DNA of 64,000 nt from SB11 sp037968475 (GCA_037968475.1 JBBKVO010000017.1:124001-188000), one strand, 5' to 3'; counted from the stretch's first letter, positions 8,531 through 17,887 are shown. Notes: generated by a model from the letters alone, not told the origin. A program made the numbers and translations.

Positions 8531-8923
8531 CTATTTCTTTTCTATTTTTTCTGTGGAATTTTCGGCTTGTGGTTCGTCGCTTTTAATATTTTTAAAAACT
8601 TCTTCCATATGCTCTACATAATCAAGGCTATCATCAATATAAAACTCCAATTCGGGAATTTTTCTAACCTGATTTTTTATTTTAGCTGCCAATTCGTGCC
8701 TTATCTCTTTTTTGTGCAGTTGCACTAAATTTAATAAGTCATTTTTGTTACCAACTTTAAAGAAGCTAAGGTAAACCTTAGCATAGCCCATATCGGGCGA
8801 TACGCTTACACTGCTAATGGTGATGAAGTTTCCTTTAAACAAAGAGGGTGTTTTTTGTAAGAAAATATCACCTAAATCTCTTTGTACCAACTTCGCAAAT
8901 TTTTCCTGCCTACGGCTATTCAT
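8531..8923 (-). CDS. rbfA: 30S ribosome-binding factor RbfA
   Basis: A small KH-fold maturation factor that binds the 30S subunit and helps process the 5' end of 16S rRNA. The 130-residue protein shows the family pattern: N-terminal RRQEKFAKLVQRDLGDIF, ITISSVSVSPDMGYAKVYLSFF in the central strand-helix part, and the RKIPELEFYIDDSLDYVEHMEEVF ending where RxxPxLxFxxDxS is the signature. A charged tail of about 15 residues follows. It is the first gene of a leftward operon with the methyltransferase, LolC/E-like permease, pth and TauE-like genes. Confidence 0.96.
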   Translation of the reverse strand: MNSRRQEKFAKLVQRDLGDIFLQKTPSLFKGNFITISSVSVSPDMGYAKVYLSFFKVGNKNDLLNLVQLHKKEIRHELAAKIKNQVRKIPELEFYIDDSLDYVEHMEEVFKNIKSDEPQAENSTEKIEKK

Positions 8924-9045
8924 ATAACTAACTTACAAATATCAAATACTTTTAGGTTTTATTACTACATATAACACGCCGTTGTGGTAAAGTGTTTTGT
9001 ATGAGGTAGATAAATTTATGTATCTACAAGTTTTTGTAGCTTAGT

Positions 9046-9747
9046 ATGTATGTGTTATTTGCTTTGGCACTTTGTTTATTTGTTATAATTATTGAGCAAA
9101 TAGTATCTTCGCCGCAAGTGCAAACGCTAGATATAATACTAAAGGGCTTTTTGGCAGGTTTGATGCTGAGTTTTGGTTTAGGGGCTGTTTTTTTTGCTTT
9201 AATACAGAATAGTATTAAGGGTGGGTATAAAACAGGCATTGCCATTGCGTCAGGCGTTATTTTATCAGATATAATTTTTGTGAGTTTTGCCCTTTTGGGC
9301 ACCAGCTTGTTTAGTCAGGGCGATTTGCGCAGTCGCTGGGTACAGCTTTTAGCCATATCGTTTTTGTTGTTTTTGGGTATTTATACTTTTATCAATGCAA
9401 AAAAGCCACTGGATAAAACCTCTAGCGATAACTCGATAAGTTTTGGAAATGTGATGAAGTATTTTGGTAAAGGGTTTTTGCTAAACGGACTTAACCCTGC
9501 TAATTTTTTTGCATGGACGGTTATATGTACGTATACCACTGGTACACTAGGCTATACTATTAACAACAATATCTTATTTTTTTCTTTTTCTTTATTAGCT
9601 ATATTTTTAATGGAAAGCGCTATTTCTTTTGGGGCACACTCTATTAAAAGACACCTAACTGATAAAATAATGCTGTGGATTAATCGTATTAGTGGCAGCA
9701 TATACATAGCCGTAGCTATATGGCTTGTTATCACTTTGTATTTGTAG
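9046..9747 (+). CDS. LysE family amino-acid exporter
   Basis: A 233-residue membrane protein with about six helices, of the LysE/RhtB translocator superfamily that exports amino acids or related compounds. The diagnostic N-terminal region is GFLAGLMLSFGLGAVFFALIQNSIKGGYKTG (about 34-64) followed by GVILSDIIFV, and GFLLNGLNPANFFAW (about 145-159) carries the conserved NP motif. The G-x-x-PGP loop common in the family is replaced by SFGLGAV. The annotated start gives about 30 residues ahead of the first conserved helix; a later start is possible. It stands alone between rbfA, which diverges, and the metalloprotease gene. Confidence 0.85.
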   Translation: MYVLFALALCLFVIIIEQIVSSPQVQTLDIILKGFLAGLMLSFGLGAVFFALIQNSIKGGYKTGIAIASGVILSDIIFVSFALLGTSLFSQGDLRSRWVQLLAISFLLFLGIYTFINAKKPLDKTSSDNSISFGNVMKYFGKGFLLNGLNPANFFAWTVICTYTTGTLGYTINNNILFFSFSLLAIFLMESAISFGAHSIKRHLTDKIMLWINRISGSIYIAVAIWLVITLYL

Positions 9748-9818
9748 GCACTCTTTTTTTGGGGTTGCTAAAGTATTTTTTTTTATATCTTGCCCACTAC
9801 GTTATTTATTAGATAGAT

Positions 9819-12323
9819 ATGAAAAGAATTTTACTTGGATTTTTATTAACTACCCTCTCAGTTTCTCTTTCCATTGGCCAATGTATGCTTGTTCCTGTAT
9901 CGCTGCAAGACCGCACAAAAAGTGCTTCGGTTGTTGTAGAAGGAGAAGTAATAGCTAGTCAAAGTTATTGGAATAAAAGCCACACATGCATTTATACTTT
10001 ACATCAAATACGCCCTACCAAAATATTTAATTGGGATATTAGCGGCGCAATTCCTCAAGGCTTTTATGTAGTTACCGAAGGCGGCATGGTGGATAATACT
10101 ATGCTAAATGTTACCTCTACACTTGAATTGAAAAAAGGTGATGTAGGCATTTTCTTTTGTCAAACCTCGCAAGTTGTTATTGAGAATGAAAACATTGAAC
10201 CTTATTGGTATAAGTTTGAGGCCTATGCAGGCCCTCAAGGTTGTATAAAGTTTGATACTAAAAAGATAAATGCTACCGACCCTTTTGCTAGCTATAGCAT
10301 TAACCCCGATTTATACAATCAGATAACACAACTGACAGGCAAAAGCTATACTGTTGTGGGTGATTATAAACAACCTTACCCAACTATAAATGTAGCTCCA
10401 ACAATAACATCGTTTAGCCCTGATAGCCTAAGTGCGGGTACTAAAAGTGTACTAACTATTACAGGTACAGGTTTCGGATCATCTCAAGGGTCTGGAAGAG
10501 TTAGGTTTAAAGATGCAAACAGTGGCGGAAGTGCGCTATACGATCCTGAAGATGTGGAGTATGTTTCGTGGACTGATACTGAAATAAAAGTTGAGGTTAC
10601 AAGCAGGGCAGGTACAGGCAAGTTTACTGTTGATAATGGCTCAGGCAGTACACAATCAGCCACAAATCTTACAATCACTTTTTCGCAACTTAATGTGGTT
10701 GACGGTAACAATATAACCTACCAACCTATACATATTGGTGAGAATGGTACAGGCTATACTTGGCAATTTTATACTGATTTTGATGCTAACTCGGTAGCAA
10801 AACAATCGTTTTTACGCGCCTTTCAAAACTGGCGTTGTGGTACACTTATTAACTGGAATATTGGAACAACTACAACTGTAAATACTATTGCACGAGACAA
10901 TGTGAATGTAATCCGTTTTGATATTGGTAGCGAGTTACCCAATGGAGTTTTGGGTCGTTGCAGCAGTTGGTGGAGTGGTTGCACACAAGGTGGAACAACT
11001 AAATGGTATGTAGCCGAGTTGGATATTGTTTTTGACGACGGTGCAAACTGGAATTTTGGCCCCGGAAACCCTGCATTTTCTCAATACGATTTTGAATCGG
11101 TGGCTGTGCACGAGTTGGGACATGGACACCAATTAGGGCACGTGATAAAGAGCACTGAAATAATGCACTATTCCATTTCCAACGGACAAAAGAAACGTGA
11201 TTTGAGTACTGAAGGCGACCTTACGGGTGGTAATTATGTTATGGATTTAAACCTTAAAGGTGGGGTATGTGCCCAAAGTGTTATGAAAGCTCTTAACCCT
11301 AACTTTTGTTCACTTATTCCTGTTGCAGGTTTTTCATCATCGGCTACATCAATATGCCCTTCAAATACTATAACTTTTACAGATACTTCGGGTGGAAGCA
11401 CCAATAGTTTTTCTTGGAATTTTGGTATAGGTGCTGCACCAGCAACAGCTGTTGGCAAAGGCCCGCATAGTGTTACATACACAACAGCAGGCTTAAAAAC
11501 AGTGCAGCTTATTGTAGGTGGCGTGATTGGTAACGATACGAGTACGAAGGTTGATTTGGTAGAGGTAATGCCAGATAAACCTACAAAACCAGTGGCTATT
11601 TTTGGGACTGATACTGCTTGCGTAGGTTCGCAACAATATCAAATTGACAAAGTAGCAAACACACTTACTTATGATTGGGGTGTGGTAGGTGGAACCGTAA
11701 ATAAAACCACTGATACTTTTGCTTTTGTATCGTTTGCTGCAAAAGCAGCTACAGCAAGTATATGGGTAAAAGCTACTAACTCTTGCGGTAGTTCTGATTC
11801 TGTAGTGAAACAAGTACCTGTGTTGGATAAACCTTCAGCTGATTTTTCATTCACCATACAAAACGATACTATATATTTAACCAATGCCTCTACAGATGCA
11901 CTTAGCTATTTATGGAAGTTAGGGAACGGGCAAACCGCCTCTTTCCAAAACCTTAATATTATTCCGGCTCAAAGTGGTAATTATACGGTAAAGTTATTGT
12001 CAACCAATTTTTGTGGTACTGATAGCACAGAGAAAACGATAAACTTTATAAAATCATCAATAGGGGAGGTGGTAAACAAAATTGGAGCCAGTGTATATCC
12101 CAACCCGTTTACCTCAGTTACTACTGTTAGGGTGAATGATATTTACAGCCACTCTGATATGATGTTTGAGATGTATGATATTACAGGCCGTAAAGTGCAA
12201 GCTACCGCATTGCACGATGTTGAAACTACTATTGCTAAAGGTAATTTGGCTACAGGTATGTATGTATATAAAATACAAAGCAATGGTGAGTTGCTTGCCA
12301 CAGGGCGTTTAGTAATAGAATAA
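9819..12323 (+). CDS. Secreted matrixin-like metalloprotease with IPT/TIG, PKD and T9SS sorting domains
   Basis: An 834-residue extracellular protein. Residues 1-20 form a signal peptide ending SIGQ. An IPT/TIG domain starts near 195 (PTITSFSPDSLSAGTKSVLT). The metallopeptidase region around 300-480 has HELGHGHQLGH with zinc ligands His431, His435, His441 and catalytic Glu432, and a Met-turn EIMHYS about 12 residues later. Matrixins normally have HExxHxxGxxH; here the Gly is Gln438. PKD-like domains follow (about 500-590 and 680-745), and the C-terminus VYPNPFTS ... GMYVYKIQ is a type A T9SS sorting domain, so the protein is exported by T9SS and probably anchored or released at the cell surface. 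Substrate unknown. Confidence 0.88.
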   Translation: MKRILLGFLLTTLSVSLSIGQCMLVPVSLQDRTKSASVVVEGEVIASQSYWNKSHTCIYTLHQIRPTKIFNWDISGAIPQGFYVVTEGGMVDNTMLNVTSTLELKKGDVGIFFCQTSQVVIENENIEPYWYKFEAYAGPQGCIKFDTKKINATDPFASYSINPDLYNQITQLTGKSYTVVGDYKQPYPTINVAPTITSFSPDSLSAGTKSVLTITGTGFGSSQGSGRVRFKDANSGGSALYDPEDVEYVSWTDTEIKVEVTSRAGTGKFTVDNGSGSTQSATNLTITFSQLNVVDGNNITYQPIHIGENGTGYTWQFYTDFDANSVAKQSFLRAFQNWRCGTLINWNIGTTTTVNTIARDNVNVIRFDIGSELPNGVLGRCSSWWSGCTQGGTTKWYVAELDIVFDDGANWNFGPGNPAFSQYDFESVAVHELGHGHQLGHVIKSTEIMHYSISNGQKKRDLSTEGDLTGGNYVMDLNLKGGVCAQSVMKALNPNFCSLIPVAGFSSSATSICPSNTITFTDTSGGSTNSFSWNFGIGAAPATAVGKGPHSVTYTTAGLKTVQLIVGGVIGNDTSTKVDLVEVMPDKPTKPVAIFGTDTACVGSQQYQIDKVANTLTYDWGVVGGTVNKTTDTFAFVSFAAKAATASIWVKATNSCGSSDSVVKQVPVLDKPSADFSFTIQNDTIYLTNASTDALSYLWKLGNGQTASFQNLNIIPAQSGNYTVKLLSTNFCGTDSTEKTINFIKSSIGEVVNKIGASVYPNPFTSVTTVRVNDIYSHSDMMFEMYDITGRKVQATALHDVETTIAKGNLATGMYVYKIQSNGELLATGRLVIE

Positions 12324-12341
12324 ATTTAATAGGTATTTACG

Positions 12342-12446
12342 GTAGGTATATAAAACCCATCGTTTTGAAATTACAACGCAAAAGAGGGCTTTAAGCCCCC
12401 TTTTGCGTTGTAATTTTTAATAGAATAGAATTTAAAATTCTATTAG
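12342..12446. repeat. Multi-hairpin intergenic repeat, copy A
   Basis: This segment between convergent genes aligns along its length with 45349-45451. It begins TATATAAAACCC, then has a 49-nt palindrome (12368-12416) in which 23 of 24 arm positions pair, centred on GCTTTAAGC, then a second hairpin AATAGAATTT/AAATTCTATT (12424-12443). The other copy has different stem bases that still pair. Its place at a convergent junction suggests bidirectional transcription termination; a REP-like mobile origin is equally possible. Confidence 0.7.
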
Positions 12447-12470
12447 TTTACATCCTCACTGAATAATACT

Positions 12471-12498
12471 AAAAAAGCCCGCAATTGCGGGCTTTTTT
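12471..12498. terminator. Bidirectional Rho-independent terminator
   Basis: A perfect palindrome: AAAAAAGCCCGC, loop AATT, then GCGGGCTTTTTT. The A and T runs on either side make it work on both strands, between the rightward metalloprotease gene and the leftward coiled-coil gene. Confidence 0.9.
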
Positions 12499-12519
12499 AG
12501 TTTGTAGTGTAAGACTATT

Positions 12520-13407
12520 TTATTTCAAATCGTAGTAACCGCTAGTGTGCAGTTCGCCATCAATAAAAATATCTATAATGTAAGTACCTTTTGGGAAACG
12601 GTATTTTTCATCAGTAAAGTTAAAACAAAAGTCTTTTTTACTTTTGTTATAGCCAAATGTTTCTGACGCTGTATAACCTGTTTCTACACCGTTGCTTTTT
12701 ACTATAAACTTGCCTTGCTCGCCCAATACACCTTTATCTTCAGGTTGCATAATACGTAGGTATGCAGTATGTTCTTTCTCCTCAGCATATTTGTTATCCA
12801 TCACACTAAAACATACTTCCATTTTTTCAGCACGGCGTGCCAAGCTGGTTTCAACAGGTTTGCCATTATAACGTAGTTTGTATGAGTTTACAGTAACGTA
12901 TTGCACATTTAGTGCTCCTGCATTTTTCAATTCGCCTGTAAGTGAATCGTTGCGTTGGCTCACAATTACTATTTCAGTTTTTAGTTTTTCGTTTTCAGCA
13001 GTTAGCTCGTCAATTCTCTCCAAGTATTGGTCGCGCATTACTTTTACATCTTCCAATTCTTTTCTCAAATCAGCTAATAAAGCGTTGGTTGATTTTTTAT
13101 CGCGCAAAAGACTCTTTATATAGCTTTGGCGTTCTTTTAGTTTAGTTTGTGCATCATTTAACAAACTGTCCAATTCAGCATTTTTACCTCTATATGTTTC
13201 TAATTCCGCCAATGCCACGTTCAACTCGGTTTCTATACTCACACGGGCATCTACCAAGCTATCTATCACTACTTCTTTTTCTTGTATAGTAACCACACCT
13301 GTATTTCTAGCTTTATACAAATAAAAGTTACCTGCCAACGAGCCTAAAAGCAGCAATGCCAATAGTATAAGCATCGCCTTGTTGCTTGATGATTTATTCT
13401 CTTCCAT
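12520..13407 (-). CDS. Coiled-coil membrane protein with C-terminal beta domain
   Basis: A 295-residue protein with a short cytoplasmic N-terminus (MEENKSSSNKA), one membrane helix (about 12-31), a long coiled coil (about 40-155, repeated Leu with Glu/Lys-rich heptads) and a C-terminal globular region from about 165 (VTVNSYKLRYNGKPVETSLARRAEKMEVCFSV is split here by function, ending in a beta-rich IDIFIDGELHTSGYYDLK). The last part looks like a beta-sandwich. The truncated gene at 1-369 is a close paralogue of its N-terminal half. It is flanked by unknown and housekeeping genes and no function can be assigned; an envelope-spanning structural or adaptor role would fit. Confidence 0.85.
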   Translation of the reverse strand: MEENKSSSNKAMLILLALLLLGSLAGNFYLYKARNTGVVTIQEKEVVIDSLVDARVSIETELNVALAELETYRGKNAELDSLLNDAQTKLKERQSYIKSLLRDKKSTNALLADLRKELEDVKVMRDQYLERIDELTAENEKLKTEIVIVSQRNDSLTGELKNAGALNVQYVTVNSYKLRYNGKPVETSLARRAEKMEVCFSVMDNKYAEEKEHTAYLRIMQPEDKGVLGEQGKFIVKSNGVETGYTASETFGYNKSKKDFCFNFTDEKYRFPKGTYIIDIFIDGELHTSGYYDLK

Positions 13408-13499
13408 AGTTCTTAATTATAATGTTTTACAAAACTACTATTTAGTTTCACTATTTGTGAAAAATACTGATGTGTTAGTTTGGGTTTTAATATGCGCAT

Positions 13500-14405
13500 T
13501 TATAAATTGAAGCGAATACCGTAATAAAACTCTTGGTACTGCTGCAAAAAGTCGAGCCCTCTACCATTGCTATTATTATAGCCTGCAAAAACACTTAAAT
13601 TGTTTTTGTTTTTAGGGTGGGCTAAAAACAGCCCAAGCTCATACCGTCTATAAATAAAAGGTTGCTTGTTCCAAAATGAGCGATAGGGGCTGGTTACGCC
13701 AACAAAATCATTCAATACCTGCTCGTAAAAAGTATGCAGGTAAAACAGGTGGTTTTGTTTTTTAGCAATTTTATACTGTATACCTATTTCAACAGCGTAA
13801 GCACTTTTTTGTTGGCGTATAGCAGTGGGTAATATAGGTTTTGAGAAGTAGCGAGCAGTTAATGCTCCATATATTTTCAGTCTTGTTTCGGGTATGCTGT
13901 ACTCATCTTTCACCTCAAACCCTATAAATTCAAACGAGCGAGCCGATGCATAATCAAAATAAAATGCAGGTTTTAAAAACTGATCCGAAAAGGTATACAA
14001 ATCGGTAACGTGTTGGCTTTCATGGTGTAGCAAGGCCGTTAATGAAAAGGTATGTTGGGTGTTATTTTTAAAAGGAAAAAATTTAATATCAAAACCTAAG
14101 TGCCCCCGCCACATTTGCCACGACATTAATTGATTATCAGAAATATCGTGCAGATTAATAAACCCTGCCATAGAAAGCGATAGGTATTTTTTTGGAGTAG
14201 AATATCCCACCAACGGTATGGTAGCCCCTACTGTGTTATCCCAACGGTATCCTGTGCGCATTAGTTTTACACAAGCAAAATCAGGATTTATACTTAGTTG
14301 TCTTTGATATTGTTGGGGCAGAAATGTAACTTTTAAACTATCGGTTTGTGAATAAGAATACGTAGTACTTATTATGCACAACAGCGCACATAGCTTTGTT
14401 TTCAT
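13500..14405 (-). CDS. Outer-membrane beta-barrel-like protein of unknown function (DUF1207-like)
   Basis: About 301 residues from ATG at 14405 (a second ATG at 14414 adds three). Residues 1-19 are a signal peptide ending SYSQ. The mature part alternates hydrophobic and polar residues with many aromatics and ends with Phe-Asn-Leu after YYGIR, the terminal pattern of outer-membrane barrels. A FLPQQ start to the mature region, the LLHHESQHVTD segment near 130 and SPYRS recall the DUF1207 family, though I hold that match loosely. It lies 36 nt downstream of rlmI on the same strand. Function unknown. Confidence 0.7.
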   Translation of the reverse strand: MKTKLCALLCIISTTYSYSQTDSLKVTFLPQQYQRQLSINPDFACVKLMRTGYRWDNTVGATIPLVGYSTPKKYLSLSMAGFINLHDISDNQLMSWQMWRGHLGFDIKFFPFKNNTQHTFSLTALLHHESQHVTDLYTFSDQFLKPAFYFDYASARSFEFIGFEVKDEYSIPETRLKIYGALTARYFSKPILPTAIRQQKSAYAVEIGIQYKIAKKQNHLFYLHTFYEQVLNDFVGVTSPYRSFWNKQPFIYRRYELGLFLAHPKNKNNLSVFAGYNNSNGRGLDFLQQYQEFYYGIRFNL

Positions 14406-14441
14406 ATATGCCATAAACGATGTTCGACGGCAAAAAATTGC

Positions 14442-15608
14442 CTACTCAACCCAAAGCAGTAGCCCTTTTAGGTATTCGCCTTCAGGGTGAAAGATATTTA
14501 CAGGATGGTCGGGTGTTTGAGACAGGTATTGCAATATGCGTACATTTCTGCGTGCATCGGCAGCAGCTCCGAACACTATTTTCTGAAAAAGTGATTTGTC
14601 GATATTTTGAGAGCAAGAGAAAGTGAAGATTAAACCTCCTGCTTTTATTTTTTTTATAGCTACCATGTTTAGTTCTTTATAGCCGCGTGTGGCGTTGGGA
14701 ACTGAACGGGCATTTTTGGCAAATGCGGGAGGGTCTAAAACTATTATATCGTATTCTTCTTGGGTGTGCTTTAAATACTCAAAACAATCCATAGCAAATG
14801 ATTGGTGTGCACCTTTACCACTATTTTGAGCTACGTTAGCATCACACTGGGTAATAGCATCTTTTGATATATCAACTGAATGGACTTGGGTGGCACCACC
14901 TGCCAAAGCATACACACTAAAACCTCCTGAATAGCTAAAGGTGTTTAGTATTTTTTTGCCGTTGGCAAAACCTTTAAGCAATTCGCGGTTATCGCGTTGG
15001 TCAATAAAAAATCCTGTTTTTTGACCTGTTTCTACATCAATAAAAAACTTTTGTCCGTTTTCCATTGCCAATAGTGGCATTGGTTTGGGTTCAGTACGCC
15101 AGTTTTGGGCATTTATGCCTTCAAGTACTTGCGAGCTGCTTTTTGTTTTTAGGTAAATGTGCTTATAACCTAAACGCAAAAACTCGGCTTCTATAATGGG
15201 TAATAGTTGTTCAGTGCCTTTTATAAGTATTTGGGCAACAATGGTATCGTTATATACATCGGCTATTATACCAGGGAAAAAATCACCTTCGGCGTGCAGT
15301 AGTCGGTAACAGTTGGTGTGGCTAAAATCAATAATTCTTTGACGTAGCTTGTATGCGTTTTCTATTTTTGTGCGCCAGTATTCTTCGTCTATTTCAACAG
15401 GTGTTTGGCTAAACTCGAACAAGCGGCAGCATATTTGGCTGTTGGGGTTGTAAAAGCCATAACCAAGCAATCCTTTTTCATTACTAACTACTTGTACTAT
15501 TTCGCCATTTTCAGCATCAGGAAATTGCTGCACAGCACCTGTAAACAACCACGGGTGGCGGTTAATAAGTGCGCGTTCTTTTTTTGGCTTTAGTAGTATA
15601 GTTTGCAT
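14442..15608 (-). CDS. rlmI: Class I SAM-dependent 23S rRNA m5C methyltransferase (RlmI family)
   Basis: Methylates a cytosine of 23S rRNA (C1962 in Escherichia coli) at C5. The 388-residue protein begins with a PUA RNA-binding domain (about 1-75, LKPKKERALINRHPWLFTGAV), has the EEHAD-like middle domain, and a C-terminal Rossmann domain: SAM motif I in ILNTFSYSGGFSVYALAGGA near 220, IVLDPPAFAKN near 290 as motif IV, and FTFSCSQN near 335 with the catalytic cysteine. GQKTGFFIDQRDNR just before motif I is strongly conserved in RlmI/RlmK-type enzymes. Length and order are normal. Confidence 0.92.
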   Translation of the reverse strand: MQTILLKPKKERALINRHPWLFTGAVQQFPDAENGEIVQVVSNEKGLLGYGFYNPNSQICCRLFEFSQTPVEIDEEYWRTKIENAYKLRQRIIDFSHTNCYRLLHAEGDFFPGIIADVYNDTIVAQILIKGTEQLLPIIEAEFLRLGYKHIYLKTKSSSQVLEGINAQNWRTEPKPMPLLAMENGQKFFIDVETGQKTGFFIDQRDNRELLKGFANGKKILNTFSYSGGFSVYALAGGATQVHSVDISKDAITQCDANVAQNSGKGAHQSFAMDCFEYLKHTQEEYDIIVLDPPAFAKNARSVPNATRGYKELNMVAIKKIKAGGLIFTFSCSQNIDKSLFQKIVFGAAADARRNVRILQYLSQTPDHPVNIFHPEGEYLKGLLLWVE

Positions 15609-15657
15609 GGCAAAGGTTTGGCAAAATAAAGCTTATGCTACAAGTAGCAAGGCTGCT

Positions 15658-15966
15658 TTATTGTTGAGCTTCTTTTTTAAATAGTAAGGCATCAGCTACA
15701 AAAGTGCCGGCAGGTAGTATAGAGGCAACAAGAGCCAATAAGGTTTTTTTCATACCCCAGCCCAGTTCTACTTTTACTTGTAAAACACCCAAAAGGTATA
15801 GTATAAACAAAATACCATGCGCCATACCCACTCCTTGTACAGCCTCCGGCATTTTCCAGATATATTTTAGCGGCATAGCTATAAGTAGTAGTACAAGAAA
15901 AGATATACCTTCTAAAAAGCCTACAATACGTAAGCGGCCTAGTGCAGTGGTGAGGCGAATTTTCAT
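15658..15966 (-). CDS. DUF3817 small membrane protein
   Basis: A 102-residue membrane protein with three predicted helices. The pattern RLRIVGFLEGISFLVLLLIAMPLKY, then VQGVGMAHGILFILYLL and a last helix ending in PAGTFVADALL, is that of the DUF3817 family (YdzA-like) found widely in bacteria, with no established function. Its ATG overlaps the stop of yidC by one base, so translation is probably coupled to the insertase. Confidence 0.9.
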   Translation of the reverse strand: MKIRLTTALGRLRIVGFLEGISFLVLLLIAMPLKYIWKMPEAVQGVGMAHGILFILYLLGVLQVKVELGWGMKKTLLALVASILPAGTFVADALLFKKEAQQ

Positions 15967-17858
15967 TATTTCTTTTTAGTGGGTTTAGCTGAGCCTGCAT
16001 CAAGACCACGTTTTTTGGCCATATCCTCCAAACGTTGTTGGAATGACGATTTTTTAACGGGCTTTTTCTTGTTCTCTTGTATTTTACGGTGCAGCGCATC
16101 TTCATCAACAAAACTGCGTATTAAGAATTGTTGACCTATTGATACTACGTTGGTAAGAAAATAGTAATAGGTTAAGCCCGCTGCATAGTTGTTAAAGAAA
16201 CCTAAGAAGAATATTGGCATGATATAGCCAATGTATTTCATTTGGCCTGTAGCACCTGTAAGTTGATTGTTTAGTAGGGTATAAATAAGCGTGGTAACCG
16301 TCATTAGTATGGTAAACAAACTAACGTGGTCGCCATATATAGTACTAATTAAAGGCACATTTCCAAAAGTCCAAATGCTATCAAATGTACTTAAATCGCT
16401 TGCCCAAAGGAAACTTTGCTGCCTTAGCTCGATAGAGGAGGGGAAGAACTGGAACATAGCAATAAGAAAAGGCATTTGTATAAGCAATGGTAAACAGCCT
16501 CCTAATGGAGATACGCCAGCTTTTTTAAACAGAGCCATTTGCTCTTGTTGGAATTTTTGAAGATTCTCGCCGTGTTTCGCTTTTAGCTCGTCAATCTCAG
16601 GTTTCAAAATTCTCATTTTGGCCGATGACAAGTACGATTTGTATACCAAACCAAACAGCAAACCTTTAATAATAATGGTCATTAACAAAATAATGATACC
16701 AAAATTGCCGGTTAGCTTGCTTAGGTATTTAAAAATAGGCAAAATCATGCCTTTGTTTATCCACCCAAAAACGCCCCAGCCCATGTTTACCAGCCTATCC
16801 ATATCCATACCTACTTCTTTAAGTTCGTGGTATTTATTGGGGCCGAAATAAAACTTCATGGGTATGGTAGCATCATCAATAAGTGCTGCTGCTACTATGG
16901 TATTGGTTTTTAAAGTTTTTACATAGTTAGGGTCGGCGTTAGCTTCAGTAACTAAACTTGTTCCTGTAAAACCTTCAGGGTCTAGCGATACAAGAGTTGA
17001 GTTAAAGAACTTTTGTTTGAAAGATATCCATTGCAAACCACCTACGGGTTTTTCCTCTTCATAAGAGGTTTCGCCAATATTATCTACTGATTCATCCAAG
17101 CCCCTATAGTATATTGTTGATGTTTTTTCTTCACTTTCAAGCGAAGGTTCTTGCAAAGGCAGTGTTATCTTCCAATCTACCGACATAAAATTGTTGTTTT
17201 GATTCAACAACTTGTTAATGCCTTTTAGGCGAATAGTATAGTACAGCTCGTAGCTATTGGGTTTAAGCCAATACACTTGCTCAAAATATTGGTCGTTGTT
17301 AAACGCTGCTTTTAGTGATAGCACCCCCGAATCTTTAGATACTTTAACATCTTTTGCTGATGGTGTAAAGTATAAACGTGAAGTAGAATCGGTATATCCT
17401 TCGGCAGTGATAAAGCTAATATTAAACCTGCTTTCTTTTCCTTCAAACAAAAGCAAAGGTTGTTTTTCTGTTTCTCCTTCACGCAAAGCTCTTTTGTAGT
17501 TTTTAAGTTCTACAGAGTATGGATGCCCGCCTTTGGTAGAGAATTTTACTTTTATAAGATCATTCTCAAGCGATACTATTTCTTCTTCACCTTGTGCAAA
17601 CTGAGCAAAAGCACCAGAAGGGCGAACAGCAGGAACTACTATTTGGCCGCTATCGGTTGTAATAGTTTGTGCACTATCGGCAACAGCAGGTACAGTTGTT
17701 GCTTTAACTGTGTCGGCCATGCTTTTATATGCGTTTGCAATAGAGTCTTGCTTTCTTTTTTGCGCCTCAATCTCGCCTACATTATCTTGGGTAAGAAAAA
17801 AATACCCAACCATAATTATCATTATCAGCGATAAACCTATTATCGAATTTCTATCCAT
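15966..17858 (-). CDS. yidC: Membrane protein insertase YidC
   Basis: Inserts and folds inner-membrane proteins, with SecYEG or alone. At 630 residues it is the Gram-negative form: an N-terminal membrane helix (about 5-22), a large periplasmic beta-sandwich domain (about 75-345), then the conserved five-helix core from about 375 with GLVYKSYLSSAKMRILKPEIDEL in the cytoplasmic hairpin, GVSPLGGCLPLLIQMPFLIAMF in the third helix region and a Lys-rich tail. It is followed with a one-base overlap by a DUF3817 gene. A TACCTTTG box (minus strand, 17887-17880) is the probable -7 promoter element. Confidence 0.97.
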   Translation of the reverse strand: MDRNSIIGLSLIMIIMVGYFFLTQDNVGEIEAQKRKQDSIANAYKSMADTVKATTVPAVADSAQTITTDSGQIVVPAVRPSGAFAQFAQGEEEIVSLENDLIKVKFSTKGGHPYSVELKNYKRALREGETEKQPLLLFEGKESRFNISFITAEGYTDSTSRLYFTPSAKDVKVSKDSGVLSLKAAFNNDQYFEQVYWLKPNSYELYYTIRLKGINKLLNQNNNFMSVDWKITLPLQEPSLESEEKTSTIYYRGLDESVDNIGETSYEEEKPVGGLQWISFKQKFFNSTLVSLDPEGFTGTSLVTEANADPNYVKTLKTNTIVAAALIDDATIPMKFYFGPNKYHELKEVGMDMDRLVNMGWGVFGWINKGMILPIFKYLSKLTGNFGIIILLMTIIIKGLLFGLVYKSYLSSAKMRILKPEIDELKAKHGENLQKFQQEQMALFKKAGVSPLGGCLPLLIQMPFLIAMFQFFPSSIELRQQSFLWASDLSTFDSIWTFGNVPLISTIYGDHVSLFTILMTVTTLIYTLLNNQLTGATGQMKYIGYIMPIFFLGFFNNYAAGLTYYYFLTNVVSIGQQFLIRSFVDEDALHRKIQENKKKPVKKSSFQQRLEDMAKKRGLDAGSAKPTKKK

Positions 17859-17878
17859 TGGTCTTTTTTAATCGAGGC

Positions 17879-17887
17879 GCAAAGGTA
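17879..17887 (-). promoter_or_regulatory. Probable yidC promoter (-7 box)
   Basis: On the minus strand this reads TACCTTTGC, a full match to the Bacteroidota TAnnTTTG element, 21 nt upstream of the yidC ATG. A matching -33 TTTG was not found. Confidence 0.5.

Noticed and set aside
14420..14626. 68-residue rightward frame opposite rlmI
   Set aside because: It lies antisense within the well-supported methyltransferase gene.
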